A stretch of 64,000 nucleotides of DNA, taken from Microglena sp. YARC (Eukaryota; Chlorophyta; Chlorophyceae; Chlamydomonadales; Chlamydomonadaceae). Shown one piece after another: positions 35,630 to 45,057 of the stretch. Position 1 is the stretch's first letter. Each line of letters starts with the position of its first letter. The notes under the pieces were generated by a model. The model ran no database searches, was not told where the DNA came from, and was given only the letters and a program-made list of their open reading frames with translations. The stretch is from NCBI GenBank assembly GCA_022414725.1, contig CM039464.1:52154540-52218539 (forward strand), read 5' to 3'. A program made the position numbers and the translations under genes.

Positions 35630-36073
35630 ATGATTGACAAGTCTCTACTACTTATCTCCATCGCTACCTTCGCTCTTATTTACATAGTTCGACTGAAGAC
35701 TGAGCTCGATCGACATAAGGCAGATGCTGCTCGAGTGAATAGATTGGAGATTGATATTGAGAATGCTCGACTGAAGAGTGATCTTGAGAATGCTCAACAT
35801 AAGGCAGATGCTGCTCGAGTGAATAGATTGGAGATTGATATTGTGAATGCTCGACTGAAGAGTGATCTTGAGACTGAGCGCGCAGACTCGCTTGAGAAGC
35901 AACTGAGGTACGAGCTGTCAAGCATGACTATCGAGCAATGGAATTCCCTGAACGATCATGACAGGCGTCTCAATGAGGATCTTTGCAAACAATACGGTAT
36001 CCCCTTCCCCAACATGCAGGAGTCGTCCGACCCAGATTCAACCGAACAGGATGGCGAACGAACCCTATGCTAA
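35630..36073 (+). CDS. Membrane-anchored coiled-coil protein
   Basis: 147 residues from an ATG. Residues 5-22 are a hydrophobic anchor (SLLLISIATFALIYIV). A coiled coil follows that contains a tandem duplication of ~27 residues (HKADAARVNRLEIDIENARL, repeated as ...DIVNARL). The last ~60 residues are polar (TIEQWNSLNDHDRRLNEDLC). The duplication is also nearly exact in DNA (~35,713-35,795 vs ~35,796-35,876). A spacer or tether function is possible. No family is recognised. Confidence 0.65.
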   Translation: MIDKSLLLISIATFALIYIVRLKTELDRHKADAARVNRLEIDIENARLKSDLENAQHKADAARVNRLEIDIVNARLKSDLETERADSLEKQLRYELSSMTIEQWNSLNDHDRRLNEDLCKQYGIPFPNMQESSDPDSTEQDGERTLC

Positions 36074-36305
36074 TTTACGTCAGGGTCCTTCGGGCAGCTG
36101 CGACAGGCAGCAAAGCGTCCGTAATGTTGCGCCCGCTGTAGGTCATGTCAGGCAGGTCCATCTGCAAAGCGGGACGACAACACCATCGTCAAGTATATTG
36201 AATAAATTAACATCACTTCATGCTGTTGGCAGCCGCCCCCACAAGGCCCTGTACTCGGGGCCAGCCGCATCTGGATCCATCAGCAGCTTGCAGACATCTG
36301 CGTGA
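36051..36305 (+). pseudogene. Short ORF cut by the ankyrin gene 3' end
   Basis: An ATG at 36,051 overlaps the end of the preceding gene in another frame and gives MANEPYANLRQGPSGSCDRQ, with plausible composition to ~36,225. The frame then enters antisense ankyrin sequence. It may be the truncated start of a gene displaced by F-box/ankyrin gene 4. Support is weak. Confidence 0.3.
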
Positions 36306-37948
36306 CCTGCATTGGCAGCCTCACGCAATGCCAAGCTGTTGAGAGAGTTCGCGCGGGCCCTGAACTCAATTCCAGCCACCTCTGGATCCATCAGCAGCTT
36401 GCAGACATCTGCGTGACCTGCCTTGGCAGCCTCACGCAAGGCCCTGCTATCGCTAGAGTTCGCGCGGGCCCTGAACTCAATTCCAGCCACCGCTGGATCC
36501 ATGAGCAGCTTGCAGACATCTGCGTGACCTGCCTCCGCAGCCTCACGCAAGGCCCTGCTGTCGCTAGAGTTCGCGCGGGCCCTGAACTCAATTCCAGCCA
36601 CCGCTGGATCCATCAGCAGCTTGCAGACATCTGCGTGACCATCCTTGGCAGCCCACCTCAAGGCCATGCTGTCGCTGTTGTTCTCCCGGGCCCTGAACTC
36701 AAGTCCATCCACCTCTGGATCCATCATCAGCTTGCAGACATCTGCGTGCCCGTCATTCGCAGCCGCACACAAGTTCCAGCTGAAGCTAGAGTTCGCCCGG
36801 GCCCTGAACTCAATTCCAGCCACCGCTGGATCCATCAGCAGCTTGCAGACATCTGCGTGACCTTCCTTCGCAGCGGCCCACAAGGCCATGCTGTCGCTAG
36901 AGTTCGCCCGGGCCCTGAACTCAATTCCAGCCACCGCTGGATCCATCAGCAGCTTGCAGACATCTGCGTGACCTTCCTTCGCAGCGGCCCACAATGCCCA
37001 GCTGGCGCTGGTGTTCGCCAGGCCCCTGAACTCAAGTCCAGCCACCGTTGGATCCATGAGCAGCTTGCAGACATCTGCGTGACCTTCCTTCGCAGCCGCA
37101 CACAATGCCCAGCTGTCGCTAGAGTTCGCCCTGGCCCTGAACTCAATTCCAGCCACCTCTGGATCCATAAGCAGCTTGCAGACATCGGCGTGACCTGCCT
37201 TGGCAGCCGCCCACAAGGCCCTGCTGTCTCTAGAGTTCGCCAGGGCCCTGAACTCCATTCCAGCCACCGCTGGATCCATGAGCAGCTTGCAGACATCTTC
37301 GTGACCTTCCCTCGCAGCGGCCCACAATGCCCAGCTGTCTCTGGTGTTCGCCCTGGCCCTGAACTCCATTCCAGCCACCTCTGGATCCATGAGCAGCTTG
37401 CAGACATCTGTGTGACCTGCCTTGGCAGCCGCCCACAAGGCACTGCTGTCGCTAGAGTTCGCCAGGGCCCTATACTCAAGTCCAACCACCTGTGGAACCA
37501 TCAGCAGCTTGCAGACATCTGAGTGGCCTTCATTGGCAGCCTCCACCAAGGCCAAGCTGTAGCTAGAGTTCGCCCTGGCCCTGAACTCAAGTCCAGCTTC
37601 CTCTGGATCCATAAGCAGCTTGCAGACATCGGCGTGACCGGCCTTGGCAGCCACATAGAGAAGCTTGTTTTCATTTTGGTTCGCCCTCAATTGTACGCCC
37701 TTAAGCTGCACAAGAGGATTGGACACCAAGCATACTGCTAGAAGGTCGGCGCGCCCCCCTTTCGCCATCATCTCTCCAACTCGCTGCGGTGGTTGGATCA
37801 ATCCGGTAAGGGGCCATCCCGAAAATCTTTTGTGCAGAGTTTTACACACTAATACAATCTTGGGGTTGGAAGAGAATAGGGCAATACGATCAAGAATGTC
37901 ATGGGGACACGTAAGGAGTGGAAACGATGATCTCGTGTGCGAATGCAT
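36218..37948 (-). CDS. F-box/ankyrin-repeat protein 4
   Basis: 576 residues from an ATG at 37,948 (MHSHTRSSFPLLTCPHDILD). An F-box-like domain is followed by 13 ankyrin repeats of the GHADVCKLLMDP family, with local variants such as MVPQVVG and KLMMDPEVDG. The end (AALWGRLPTA-like tail) comes from fusion with the abutting sequence. The upstream region carries the inverted core block (37,980-38,035). The role is inferred as an SCF substrate adaptor. Confidence 0.85.
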   Translation of the reverse strand: MHSHTRSSFPLLTCPHDILDRIALFSSNPKIVLVCKTLHKRFSGWPLTGLIQPPQRVGEMMAKGGRADLLAVCLVSNPLVQLKGVQLRANQNENKLLYVAAKAGHADVCKLLMDPEEAGLEFRARANSSYSLALVEAANEGHSDVCKLLMVPQVVGLEYRALANSSDSSALWAAAKAGHTDVCKLLMDPEVAGMEFRARANTRDSWALWAAAREGHEDVCKLLMDPAVAGMEFRALANSRDSRALWAAAKAGHADVCKLLMDPEVAGIEFRARANSSDSWALCAAAKEGHADVCKLLMDPTVAGLEFRGLANTSASWALWAAAKEGHADVCKLLMDPAVAGIEFRARANSSDSMALWAAAKEGHADVCKLLMDPAVAGIEFRARANSSFSWNLCAAANDGHADVCKLMMDPEVDGLEFRARENNSDSMALRWAAKDGHADVCKLLMDPAVAGIEFRARANSSDSRALREAAEAGHADVCKLLMDPAVAGIEFRARANSSDSRALREAAKAGHADVCKLLMDPEVAGIEFRARANSLNSLALREAANAGHADVCKLLMDPDAAGPEYRALWGRLPTA

Positions 37949-38053
37949 GTTCTATAAAATGTGTTTACAATGCATGCAAGCGCACAGGATGGTCTATAGC
38001 ATTTTATAAAATCCCAACTCATTATTTATTTATACTCTCAATCATTTCATACC

Positions 38054-38263
38054 ATGAGTAGCCATGCCCTCGTGGAATCTATTCTGCGGCAACAGCTTGT
38101 CATGGAGGAGGCCTTGGCAACGGCGATCGGTACCGTCAACAAGCTGGCTACATCTGTGGGGCAGCATCGTGGGTGGATGACGAACGAGGACTTCGGTGCA
38201 GAAGCAGAAGTCAACCATGCAGTCGAGACGCACTACATGAGCCTACACTTGACGGAATACTAA
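38054..38263 (+). CDS. Hypothetical 69-residue protein
   Basis: An ATG shortly after the TTTATTTATA block of the neighbouring divergent gene. The protein is helical (ESILRQQLVMEEALATAIGT) and ends HLTEY, where the last codons are taken from repeat A. No family is recognised. Confidence 0.45.
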   Translation: MSSHALVESILRQQLVMEEALATAIGTVNKLATSVGQHRGWMTNEDFGAEAEVNHAVETHYMSLHLTEY

Positions 38264-38360
38264 AATGTACTTTCGAGAGTGTCCATTGAATGACCAGCCG
38301 CACTTAAGCGATCGCCTCTTCCCCGGTACCGTGGTCCAAAAGAACACGGGGTCTTTGTTG
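38244..38360. repeat. Repeat A tip followed by repeat B
   Basis: ACTTGACGGAATACTAAAAT then GTCCATTGAATGACCAGCCG, CGATCGCCTCTTCCCCGGTA, AAAAGAACACGGGGTCTTTG. Confidence 0.75.
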
Positions 38361-38409
38361 ATGTGCATTGCGTCATGTAAGGAGGTTTCTTTGCTGGACG
38401 GGCCATTTT

Positions 38410-38453
38410 GTAGTATAAAGTGACGTCGTGTGTGACAATCTACTTTAATCGCG
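38410..38453 (+). promoter_or_regulatory. Promoter region of the P-loop gene
   Basis: GTAGTATAAAGTGACGTCGT with a TATAAA-like box about 40 nt before the ATG. The same 44 bp are conserved at 30,388, which supports it as a unit transferred with the gene start. Confidence 0.45.
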
Positions 38454-38825
38454 ATGTCCGAATCACCAATGTCAGACACAGAGATGCGCGAGACATGCGA
38501 GACGTCCGTGGAGAAGACACGGATCATCCTCGACTTCCTCCTTAGCGAAGCCAAGTCGTGCCTGGTCGTGGTGGGCGCCGGGGGCACCGGCAAGACGCAC
38601 GCACTGAACGCCGCCCTCGGAGCGTTGCCGGACGACCTGGAACTCAACGTGTACGTGTGGAACGACGGGGAACTCCAGTCCGTGAGGAGGTTCAGCCACG
38701 TGGGCGCCTCGAGCAAGTGGGTGGTGTTTCGACACGAGTACGACTCTCTCGCACGGGAGCTGGTCCGAGAATGGTCGGCAGGAGGGCACTGTGTACAGGC
38801 CGTGCGCTTCGCGGGCACCAATTGA
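38454..38825 (+). CDS. Small P-loop NTPase
   Basis: 123 residues from an ATG. A Walker A motif GAGGTGKT is at residues 41-48, after a strand (SCLVVV), in the position expected for an AAA/helicase-type P-loop. A convincing Walker B is not seen; the protein ends soon after VVFRHEYDSLARELVREWSA. It may be a fragment of a larger ATPase or a minimal nucleotide-binding protein. High GC sets it apart from its neighbours. The truncated copy at 30.4 kb shows that it has been duplicated. Confidence 0.65.
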   Translation: MSESPMSDTEMRETCETSVEKTRIILDFLLSEAKSCLVVVGAGGTGKTHALNAALGALPDDLELNVYVWNDGELQSVRRFSHVGASSKWVVFRHEYDSLARELVREWSAGGHCVQAVRFAGTN

Positions 38826-39044
38826 AATGATGTATTGATGCGCACGATGTGAGCCAGCACTTTGCTTTTAAGGCTACTTTGAAGATGTAACTTTTACAGT
38901 CCTTGAATGTTTTGTGAAGACAATATCTGTAATGACAAGATCGGTTACAAAAAACGTCCTCAGTTTCTGGCGTCGACTTGTGCATCGTGTGTAGTGCTAC
39001 CGCTTTGCAGATACCGCTACCGCTACAGATACCGCAAGCAAGTG

Positions 39045-39095
39045 CAACCAAGGGTTTATAGGGTTTATAGGGTTTATAGGGTTTATAGGGTTTAT
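39045..39095 (+). repeat. (GGGTTTATA)n tract
   Basis: Five tandem copies of AGGGTTTAT immediately upstream of the F-box/ankyrin promoter block; paralogues have two. It is a slippage-prone 9-mer. Confidence 0.85.
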
Positions 39096-39158
39096 CCCAA
39101 CTCATTATTTATTTATACCATCCTGTGCGCTTGCATGAATATACACATGTTCATCGAA

Positions 39159-40856
39159 ATGCAATCTCACACTCGATCATCGTTTCCATTCCTAACGTCG
39201 GTTCCCTGTGACATTCTTGATCGTATTGCCCTATTCTCTTCCAACCCCCAGATTGTATTAGTGTGCAAAACTCTGCACAAAAGATTTTCAGGATTGCCCC
39301 TTGCCGGACTGATCAAACCACCACAGCTCGTTGGAGAGATGATGGCGAAAGGGGGGCGCGCCGACCTTCTAGCAGTATGCTTGGTGTCCAATCCTCTTGT
39401 ACAGGTTCAGGGGACCCTACAATTTAGGGCGAACCAAAATGAAAACAATCTTCTCTATGTGGGTGCCAAGGCCGGTCACGCAGATGTCTGTAAGCTGCTG
39501 ATGGATCCAGCGGTGGCTGGACTTGAGTTCAGGGCCAAGGCGAACTCTAGCGACAGCAGGGCCTTGTGGGAGGCCGCCAAGGAAGGTCACGCCGATGTCT
39601 GCAAGCTGCTGATGGATCCAGTGGCGGCTGGACTCGAGTTCAGGGCCCAGGCGAACTCTAGCGACAGCTGGGCATTGTTGGTGGGTGCCAATGCAGGTCA
39701 CGCAGATGTCTGCAAGCTGCTCATGGATCCAGAGGTGGCTGGACTTGAGTTCAGGGCCCTGGCGAACTCTAGAGACAGCAGGGCCTTGTTTGTGTGTGCC
39801 AATGAAGGTCAAGTAGATGTCTGCAAATTGCTGATGGATCCAGAGGTGGCTGGAATTGAGTTCAGGGCCCTGGCGAACTCTAGAGACAGCAGGGCCTTGT
39901 GGGCGGCTGCCAATGAAGGTCACGCCGATGTCTGCAAGTTGCTAATGGATCCAGTGGTGGCTGGACTTGAGTTCAGGGCCCTGGCGAACTCTAGCGACAG
40001 CAGAGCATTGTGGGCGGCTGCCAAAGAAGGCCACGCAGATGTCTGCAAGATGCTGATGGATCCAGAGGTGGCTGGACTTGAGTACATGGCCCTGGCGAAC
40101 TCTAGAGACAGCTGTGCCTTATGGGCGGCTGCCAATGCAGGTCACGCAGATGTCTGCAAGCTGCTGATGGATCCAGAGGTGGCTGGACTTGAGTTCAGGG
40201 CCCAGGCTAACTCAATCGACAGCTGGGCATTGTGGGCGTCTGCCAAGGAAGGTCACGCAGATGTCTGCAAGATGTTGATGGATCCAGAGGTGGCTGGACT
40301 TGAGTTCAGGGCCCGGGCAAACTCAATCGACAGCAGGGCCTTGTGGAGTGCTGCCAATGCAGGTCACGCAGATGTCTGCAAGCTGCTGATGGATCCAGAG
40401 GTGGCTGGAGTTGAGTTCAGGGCCCGGGCAAACTCCGACGACAGCTGGGCATTGTGTGCGGCTGCCAATGCAGGTCACGCAGATGTCTGCAAGCTGCTGA
40501 TGGATCCAGAGGTGTCTGGACTTGAGTTCAGGGCCCGGGCAAACTCCGACGACAGCAGGGCCTTGGGGGCGGCTGCCAAAGAAGGCCACGCAGATGTCTG
40601 CAAGCTACTGATGGATCCAGCTGTGGCTGGACTTGAGTACAGGGCACAGGCGAACTCTAGCGACAGCAGAGCATTGTGGGCGGCTGCCAAAGAAGGCCAC
40701 GCAGATGTCTGCAAGCTGCTGATGGATCCAGAGGTGGCTGGAATTGAGTTCAGGGCCCTGGCGAACTCTGTCAACAGCAGGGCCTTGTGGGAGGCTGCGA
40801 AGGACGGTCACGCAGAAGTCGAGGAGGTGTCGTCACACGTGGTCGCCCCTCCTTGA
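39159..40856 (+). CDS. F-box/ankyrin-repeat protein 5
   Basis: 565 residues from the ATG at 39,159 (MQSHTRSSFPFLTSVPCDIL). An in-frame ATG lies 12 nt upstream, and the frame is open far upstream through repeats, so those starts are unlikely. It has an F-box-like domain and 12 complete ankyrin repeats plus a half repeat. The reading ends HAEVEEVSSHVVAPP, where the ankyrin array is cut. It is the intact sister of the truncated copy at 30.5 kb. Confidence 0.85.
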   Translation: MQSHTRSSFPFLTSVPCDILDRIALFSSNPQIVLVCKTLHKRFSGLPLAGLIKPPQLVGEMMAKGGRADLLAVCLVSNPLVQVQGTLQFRANQNENNLLYVGAKAGHADVCKLLMDPAVAGLEFRAKANSSDSRALWEAAKEGHADVCKLLMDPVAAGLEFRAQANSSDSWALLVGANAGHADVCKLLMDPEVAGLEFRALANSRDSRALFVCANEGQVDVCKLLMDPEVAGIEFRALANSRDSRALWAAANEGHADVCKLLMDPVVAGLEFRALANSSDSRALWAAAKEGHADVCKMLMDPEVAGLEYMALANSRDSCALWAAANAGHADVCKLLMDPEVAGLEFRAQANSIDSWALWASAKEGHADVCKMLMDPEVAGLEFRARANSIDSRALWSAANAGHADVCKLLMDPEVAGVEFRARANSDDSWALCAAANAGHADVCKLLMDPEVSGLEFRARANSDDSRALGAAAKEGHADVCKLLMDPAVAGLEYRAQANSSDSRALWAAAKEGHADVCKLLMDPEVAGIEFRALANSVNSRALWEAAKDGHAEVEEVSSHVVAPP

Positions 40857-40997
40857 AGTACAAGTCGAGCCAGAGCCAGGTCCCCGAGACTGTCACAATA
40901 TACTTTAACATACATGTATTGAGTGTACACTCGGACAAGGGAATTATGTTACATAATATGCCGAGTCCCCCAAAATCCTCTTGTATGTGTTTATCTT

Positions 40998-42884
40998 CTA
41001 CACTTCGCTCGACACTGCGTTCTGTAAAGAACCTGTCAGCTTGTAATCAATTGTGCGTCCTACCACAACTTCCAGTTTGCAATATTTCTTTGGCCTCGCA
41101 AGAATTCCGGGGCGGGTTGGGTACATTGTAAAGCAATTGTGGATGTTAATGGCTGCATTGAGGTCACGGTTTACAAACAACTTGCTGTTCTCCATGGTGG
41201 AACTGCACCATAGCAAGCCTCGAACCGTGCTCCCTTTTTTTTCGGACTGCACACTCTGGAGGACGGTGGTGCTGTCCTTGTGCCAGATCTTTGTGGTACG
41301 GAATTCGTCAATGACGGCAACTCGCCCCTTGAAACGGTCTCTAAACGCATTGAACGCGCTCGTTGTAGGGACAGAAAGTTCACCCTTGCCACCAGGGGCA
41401 AACTTAGAAGAACCGTATGCGATGACAATTGTTTTCCTCTCACCGACATCCGCCTGGACCTCGTTGAAGAAGCGTGCTAAGACACGTTTCTTGCCACCGT
41501 AGAGCCGCAGGCGCTGCGCGCCCCACCGCGACTTGGACATCTCCCCCCATCGAGAATCCCAATGGTTGACCATTACAGTCACGTAAGCGTCAAACGACTC
41601 TAGAGATGTGCGCTTGGGACTGTTGTCCTTCAGGTCGTCAAGGCAGTCCTGGATGTTAGACAACCACTTCTTGGTCGGACCTCTAGATTTGAAGACCCCG
41701 CTCTCAACGTAGTACCGCTCCCGCGTAAGTCTCTTGCTCCCGAACTCGCAGTGCCTCTTCCTCTTCCTACCCCCATTATCTTTTTCTTCGACCTTATTTT
41801 TCTTCCAAGTCAAAAAGGCAATGTTGCAGCGGCCAGGGTCGTTTGCAACGACCACCACATTGGGGTCGGACTCTGAAAACTCGCGGAGAGTCTTGGTCTG
41901 CTTCTTAATCGCCGTTCCGTCGTCCTTGATTGAAATCTTTTTCTTCTCGGCCCTAAGAAAGTGGGTACAAGCCATTACGCCGTCAGTGTCTATGGTGCAT
42001 GTAAACACACCTTTCCCAGTAGAACGGATGTTTTCCACATCGAAGACCGACTCCCAGTGCTCCTTGTTCGTCAGCGTCTTTTCGAGACTCTCGACGAGAC
42101 CCACGTCCTTGAGGACGCCCAGTAGGCCGTCGGTGTCTATCGTGATGAAGGAGTGCTTGACTGTTGGGATGGGAGCGATGTTGACCAGCTTGGCGTAGCC
42201 CTCGTCCTCTGTGGCCTCGAGGTATCGATTGATAAAGACGTTGTACCGGATCATCTTGGCGCTGTTGGAAACGCTCTTAAGCCACTGTCGGTTGATCTCG
42301 TCCCGTCCGATGATCGAGTGCTGAATCTTCAGCAACATCTTTGTTCGCTCCGGTAGGAGAGAATGTATCGCTATGAGGTCTTCCTTTACTCCCCAAGAGT
42401 GGATATCGTAGAGGAGGTATCGGTGGAATACTGTCTCGTCAATGCCGTGCTCATCTTTGAACTCCTTGGCCAAGATCCTGTTTTCCTTCGAGTAAACGAA
42501 CTTCTTGATCCATGTGGAGAGATGGACTCTGTAGTGGTTATTGAAATTGGTCAGGTACTTCTTCGACGCGTGGCTGTACAGGTTTCGATCGCCATCGTAG
42601 CGAGCTATGGCACCCACGTATTGTTTCTTCTTTTTCACAATTACCTCGCGCCCCTCAATCTTCTCCCTAAACCAATAGTTGTTGTGAAAGAACCTTTCGA
42701 CTGTGGCGTCCCTCGTCTCCATGTGCGCCTGTCTCGACCCTACCATAAGCTGCCGAATGAAGTTCTGGTCGACGCTAGGGACACTTACAGTGTGAAGTTG
42801 CGCATCTGGTACCCCTTCGAAGACTTCTTTTAATATCCGGTTCACCGCAACACCGGCAAGATAAGTCCCTCCTGTAAATCGCAA
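40998..42884 (-). CDS. Fanzor-like nuclease homologue a
   Basis: Up to 628 residues. No ATG at the extreme 5' end (open from a TAG at ~42,891); the first ATG is MVGSRQAHMETRD. RuvC-type motifs are present: Asp in VVVVANDPGRCNIAFLTW, Glu in AVIDEFRTTKIW, Asp in NRDLNAAINI. The zinc ribbon between the last two motifs is reduced: only one Cys (LLWC) instead of two CxxC pairs. The long N-terminal ~300 residues are specific to the larger, Fanzor1-like proteins. Loss of the ribbon may impair activity. It lies head to head with homologue b, 90 nt apart. Confidence 0.75.
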   Translation of the reverse strand: MRFTGGTYLAGVAVNRILKEVFEGVPDAQLHTVSVPSVDQNFIRQLMVGSRQAHMETRDATVERFFHNNYWFREKIEGREVIVKKKKQYVGAIARYDGDRNLYSHASKKYLTNFNNHYRVHLSTWIKKFVYSKENRILAKEFKDEHGIDETVFHRYLLYDIHSWGVKEDLIAIHSLLPERTKMLLKIQHSIIGRDEINRQWLKSVSNSAKMIRYNVFINRYLEATEDEGYAKLVNIAPIPTVKHSFITIDTDGLLGVLKDVGLVESLEKTLTNKEHWESVFDVENIRSTGKGVFTCTIDTDGVMACTHFLRAEKKKISIKDDGTAIKKQTKTLREFSESDPNVVVVANDPGRCNIAFLTWKKNKVEEKDNGGRKRKRHCEFGSKRLTRERYYVESGVFKSRGPTKKWLSNIQDCLDDLKDNSPKRTSLESFDAYVTVMVNHWDSRWGEMSKSRWGAQRLRLYGGKKRVLARFFNEVQADVGERKTIVIAYGSSKFAPGGKGELSVPTTSAFNAFRDRFKGRVAVIDEFRTTKIWHKDSTTVLQSVQSEKKGSTVRGLLWCSSTMENSKLFVNRDLNAAINIHNCFTMYPTRPGILARPKKYCKLEVVVGRTIDYKLTGSLQNAVSSEV

Positions 42885-42978
42885 CTTCTTCTACCGGTGC
42901 ATTATTGCAGTCAGTACCAACAAATGTAAGGGGTCGACTCTTGGCGAAGACTTCGAGAGTAGTCGGCTTCTGTTCGAC

Positions 42979-44907
42979 TTGTTAAGAGAGCCGGGGCAAT
43001 CCAAAGTTGACATTCGGGGGAACGTGAAGAACCAGATCATTGCAGACCTGTCTATTCTCATGGCCACAATGGCCTCTAACCATCTTTGGACCAACCTTGA
43101 GCGACGCATAACGACTTACTTGAAGTGGAAGTACCCACAGATTGCAAAGCGCCTGCGGTCGGACATCGTGGCTGCATTGATCAAGTGCCCTACAAAGAAT
43201 CTCGACGTCATCTTCAAGATGAGCCCTCATACAACAAAGCTGCCAACCAAACTTCCAACATCTAGACTTCGATCGGCAAAAAGTGCAGTTGCTCTTGCGA
43301 AGAAGAGGGTCGGTAGGAAGGAACCAGAAGGATCCCCTTTGCGTGTTAGGTTGACTAAACTTCAAGAGAGGCTTGAAAAGTTGAGCGAAGCTTGGCTCTC
43401 CTCGAAGAACCTTAGGGTGGACGCAGATAACGCGAAACGCTTCTTTGCACGCGAAGTGGCATTCTGTCTCAGGGGGGTTCTACCTTTACCATCCGGAAAC
43501 ACTTTTGCGTCTCGGGCTCACATGACCCTGCCTCTGTACCACAAGATATTGTCGGAGACCATCGAAGAAAAACGAAAAACTAAAAACGAAAAACATCGCA
43601 CATTCTCGTTGTTGCCTTACAAATCTGGATTCACTCTGTCGCACATTCCGATTTCGAAAATGGCCTTTTTCTATATGGTCAACGAGTGCCACTTCGATTC
43701 ATGCAAGGCAGACGTTGCTTCCAAAAACCATCAAGGAATATGGGAGCGCTTCGCAAACCTCAAGAAAGTGGAGACAGTTTCTCGGAAGTTCGGTTACCGC
43801 ATTGTGACAGACGGCTTTGCAGTCAGCATCTTGATGAATAAGCCTACGTGTCTGACATGTTCGATGCCTGCAGACGCGTTCTCTACGCGGGCGCATGAGT
43901 ATGTGACAACAAACGAGGGTGGCATTGTATCCTTCCTCGACAATGTGGTCGTGGCTGCGGTAGACCCGGGTGTTACTGATATCGTGACTGTAACAGGACT
44001 CAACGGAGGTACAAGATCGTACAGCTCGGCGCAATATTATCGCAAGGGTCTGATCTTCAAGTCTCAGCGTCAAACTGACGTTTGGAACCTCGAGACGGCT
44101 GATATCGTCGGTGGTATCATTCCGGATAGAGACTCTTCGAGTTCTGAACAGATTGGTGCGTACGCCAGATTCTACATGGGTGCCGCCCCGATCCTTCTTG
44201 CCCATCGTGCTTCCAGGGGGTACCGAAACCTCCGCTTTCGCAGGTACTGCAAGAAACAGAAACTCATTGTTGAGATTGCTGACTTCGTAGCTCCGAGAGA
44301 GAAGAGCGCTAAGGTACTCGTCGGGTTTGGTGATTGGAAAGGTCTGGGGGCGAAGCCAATCTCTAGACGGACTTGTGGCCCTCTCCAAGCTATTCGTTTC
44401 GAGCTTCGTAGCCGAGAAAACGTCATCATGGAGGACATCGATGAGTTCAGAACATCTCAACGATGCAGCTGTTGTGAGAACCACCTTTGCAACATGGTGG
44501 CACTCACTCATCGTAAGAAGCAAGACGGTACAGGTTGGGAATGTACAGAAGGACGCAAGCGGATTCATAAGATTCTCCACTGCAAAAGCAGTCAAAGCGG
44601 AGCGCCACGCCAACAGAGCGGTGGTATGCTTCACTGCGGGAAGACTTGGGACCGCGATGTGAACGCTTCCAGAAACATCCTGATGCTTACACTTCACCAA
44701 GTCTTTGGGAGAGAGCGTCCTCTCGCGTTTCGCCGAGACGCGCCGAGAAGTTCCTCGACAACCCCACCCCCACCCCCTGATACTGATATGGGGACACAGA
44801 CGGTTGAACGGTTTACCAAAGAGGCTACTCGGAATATCTTCGAGAACCTCTTCAACCTTCTGCACCCCCCAACGTTGCCCAAAAGCAACGATCTGCAGTC
44901 TGGATGA
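42979..44907 (+). CDS. Fanzor-like nuclease homologue b
   Basis: Up to 642 residues. The ORF begins at a TTG and the frame is open back to ~42,865 (LGEDFESSRLLFDLLREPGQ), so the true start is unclear; the first ATG is at ~43,060. All motifs expected for an active Fanzor are visible: Asp329 in VDPGVTDIVTV, Glu489 in DIDEFRTSQRCSCC, Asp560 in WDRDVNASRNIL, and a CxxC...CxK zinc ribbon. The last ~15 residues (PPTLPKSNDLQSG) are translated repeat C, so the natural C-terminus has been replaced. This is the best-preserved nuclease in the window. Confidence 0.8.
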   Translation: MLREPGQSKVDIRGNVKNQIIADLSILMATMASNHLWTNLERRITTYLKWKYPQIAKRLRSDIVAALIKCPTKNLDVIFKMSPHTTKLPTKLPTSRLRSAKSAVALAKKRVGRKEPEGSPLRVRLTKLQERLEKLSEAWLSSKNLRVDADNAKRFFAREVAFCLRGVLPLPSGNTFASRAHMTLPLYHKILSETIEEKRKTKNEKHRTFSLLPYKSGFTLSHIPISKMAFFYMVNECHFDSCKADVASKNHQGIWERFANLKKVETVSRKFGYRIVTDGFAVSILMNKPTCLTCSMPADAFSTRAHEYVTTNEGGIVSFLDNVVVAAVDPGVTDIVTVTGLNGGTRSYSSAQYYRKGLIFKSQRQTDVWNLETADIVGGIIPDRDSSSSEQIGAYARFYMGAAPILLAHRASRGYRNLRFRRYCKKQKLIVEIADFVAPREKSAKVLVGFGDWKGLGAKPISRRTCGPLQAIRFELRSRENVIMEDIDEFRTSQRCSCCENHLCNMVALTHRKKQDGTGWECTEGRKRIHKILHCKSSQSGAPRQQSGGMLHCGKTWDRDVNASRNILMLTLHQVFGRERPLAFRRDAPRSSSTTPPPPPDTDMGTQTVERFTKEATRNIFENLFNLLHPPTLPKSNDLQSG

Positions 44908-44940
44908 TTATAAAGTGTCCCACTTTATTTGAGAACAACT
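44851..44940 (+). repeat. Dispersed repeat C, encoding the end of Fanzor homologue b
   Basis: CAACGTTGCCCAAAAGCAAC, CTGCAGTCTGGATGATTATA, GTCCCACTTTATTTGAGAAC. The hairpin stem GTTGC/GCAAC is conserved with 29.8 and 46.4 kb. Confidence 0.75.
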
Positions 44941-45057
44941 GTAGCAATGGTCGAACTTGTGAATCATGACAATTTAACCTTAGATTGAGCAATATTCTTG
45001 GTTGCAGATGCGAATATTTCCAACACAGCCTCGGCAGCAGCCTTCAATTGCCAGCTT

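Noticed and set aside
36302..37522. Long ORFs antisense to the ankyrin genes (also 19.7-20.7, 25.5-26.6, 31.7-32.5 kb)
   Set aside because: Regular repeats of one protein leave regular open frames on the opposite strand; they have no independent starts or domains.
39045..39095. Telomere
   Set aside because: Only five 9-bp units, internal, and located at a gene promoter.
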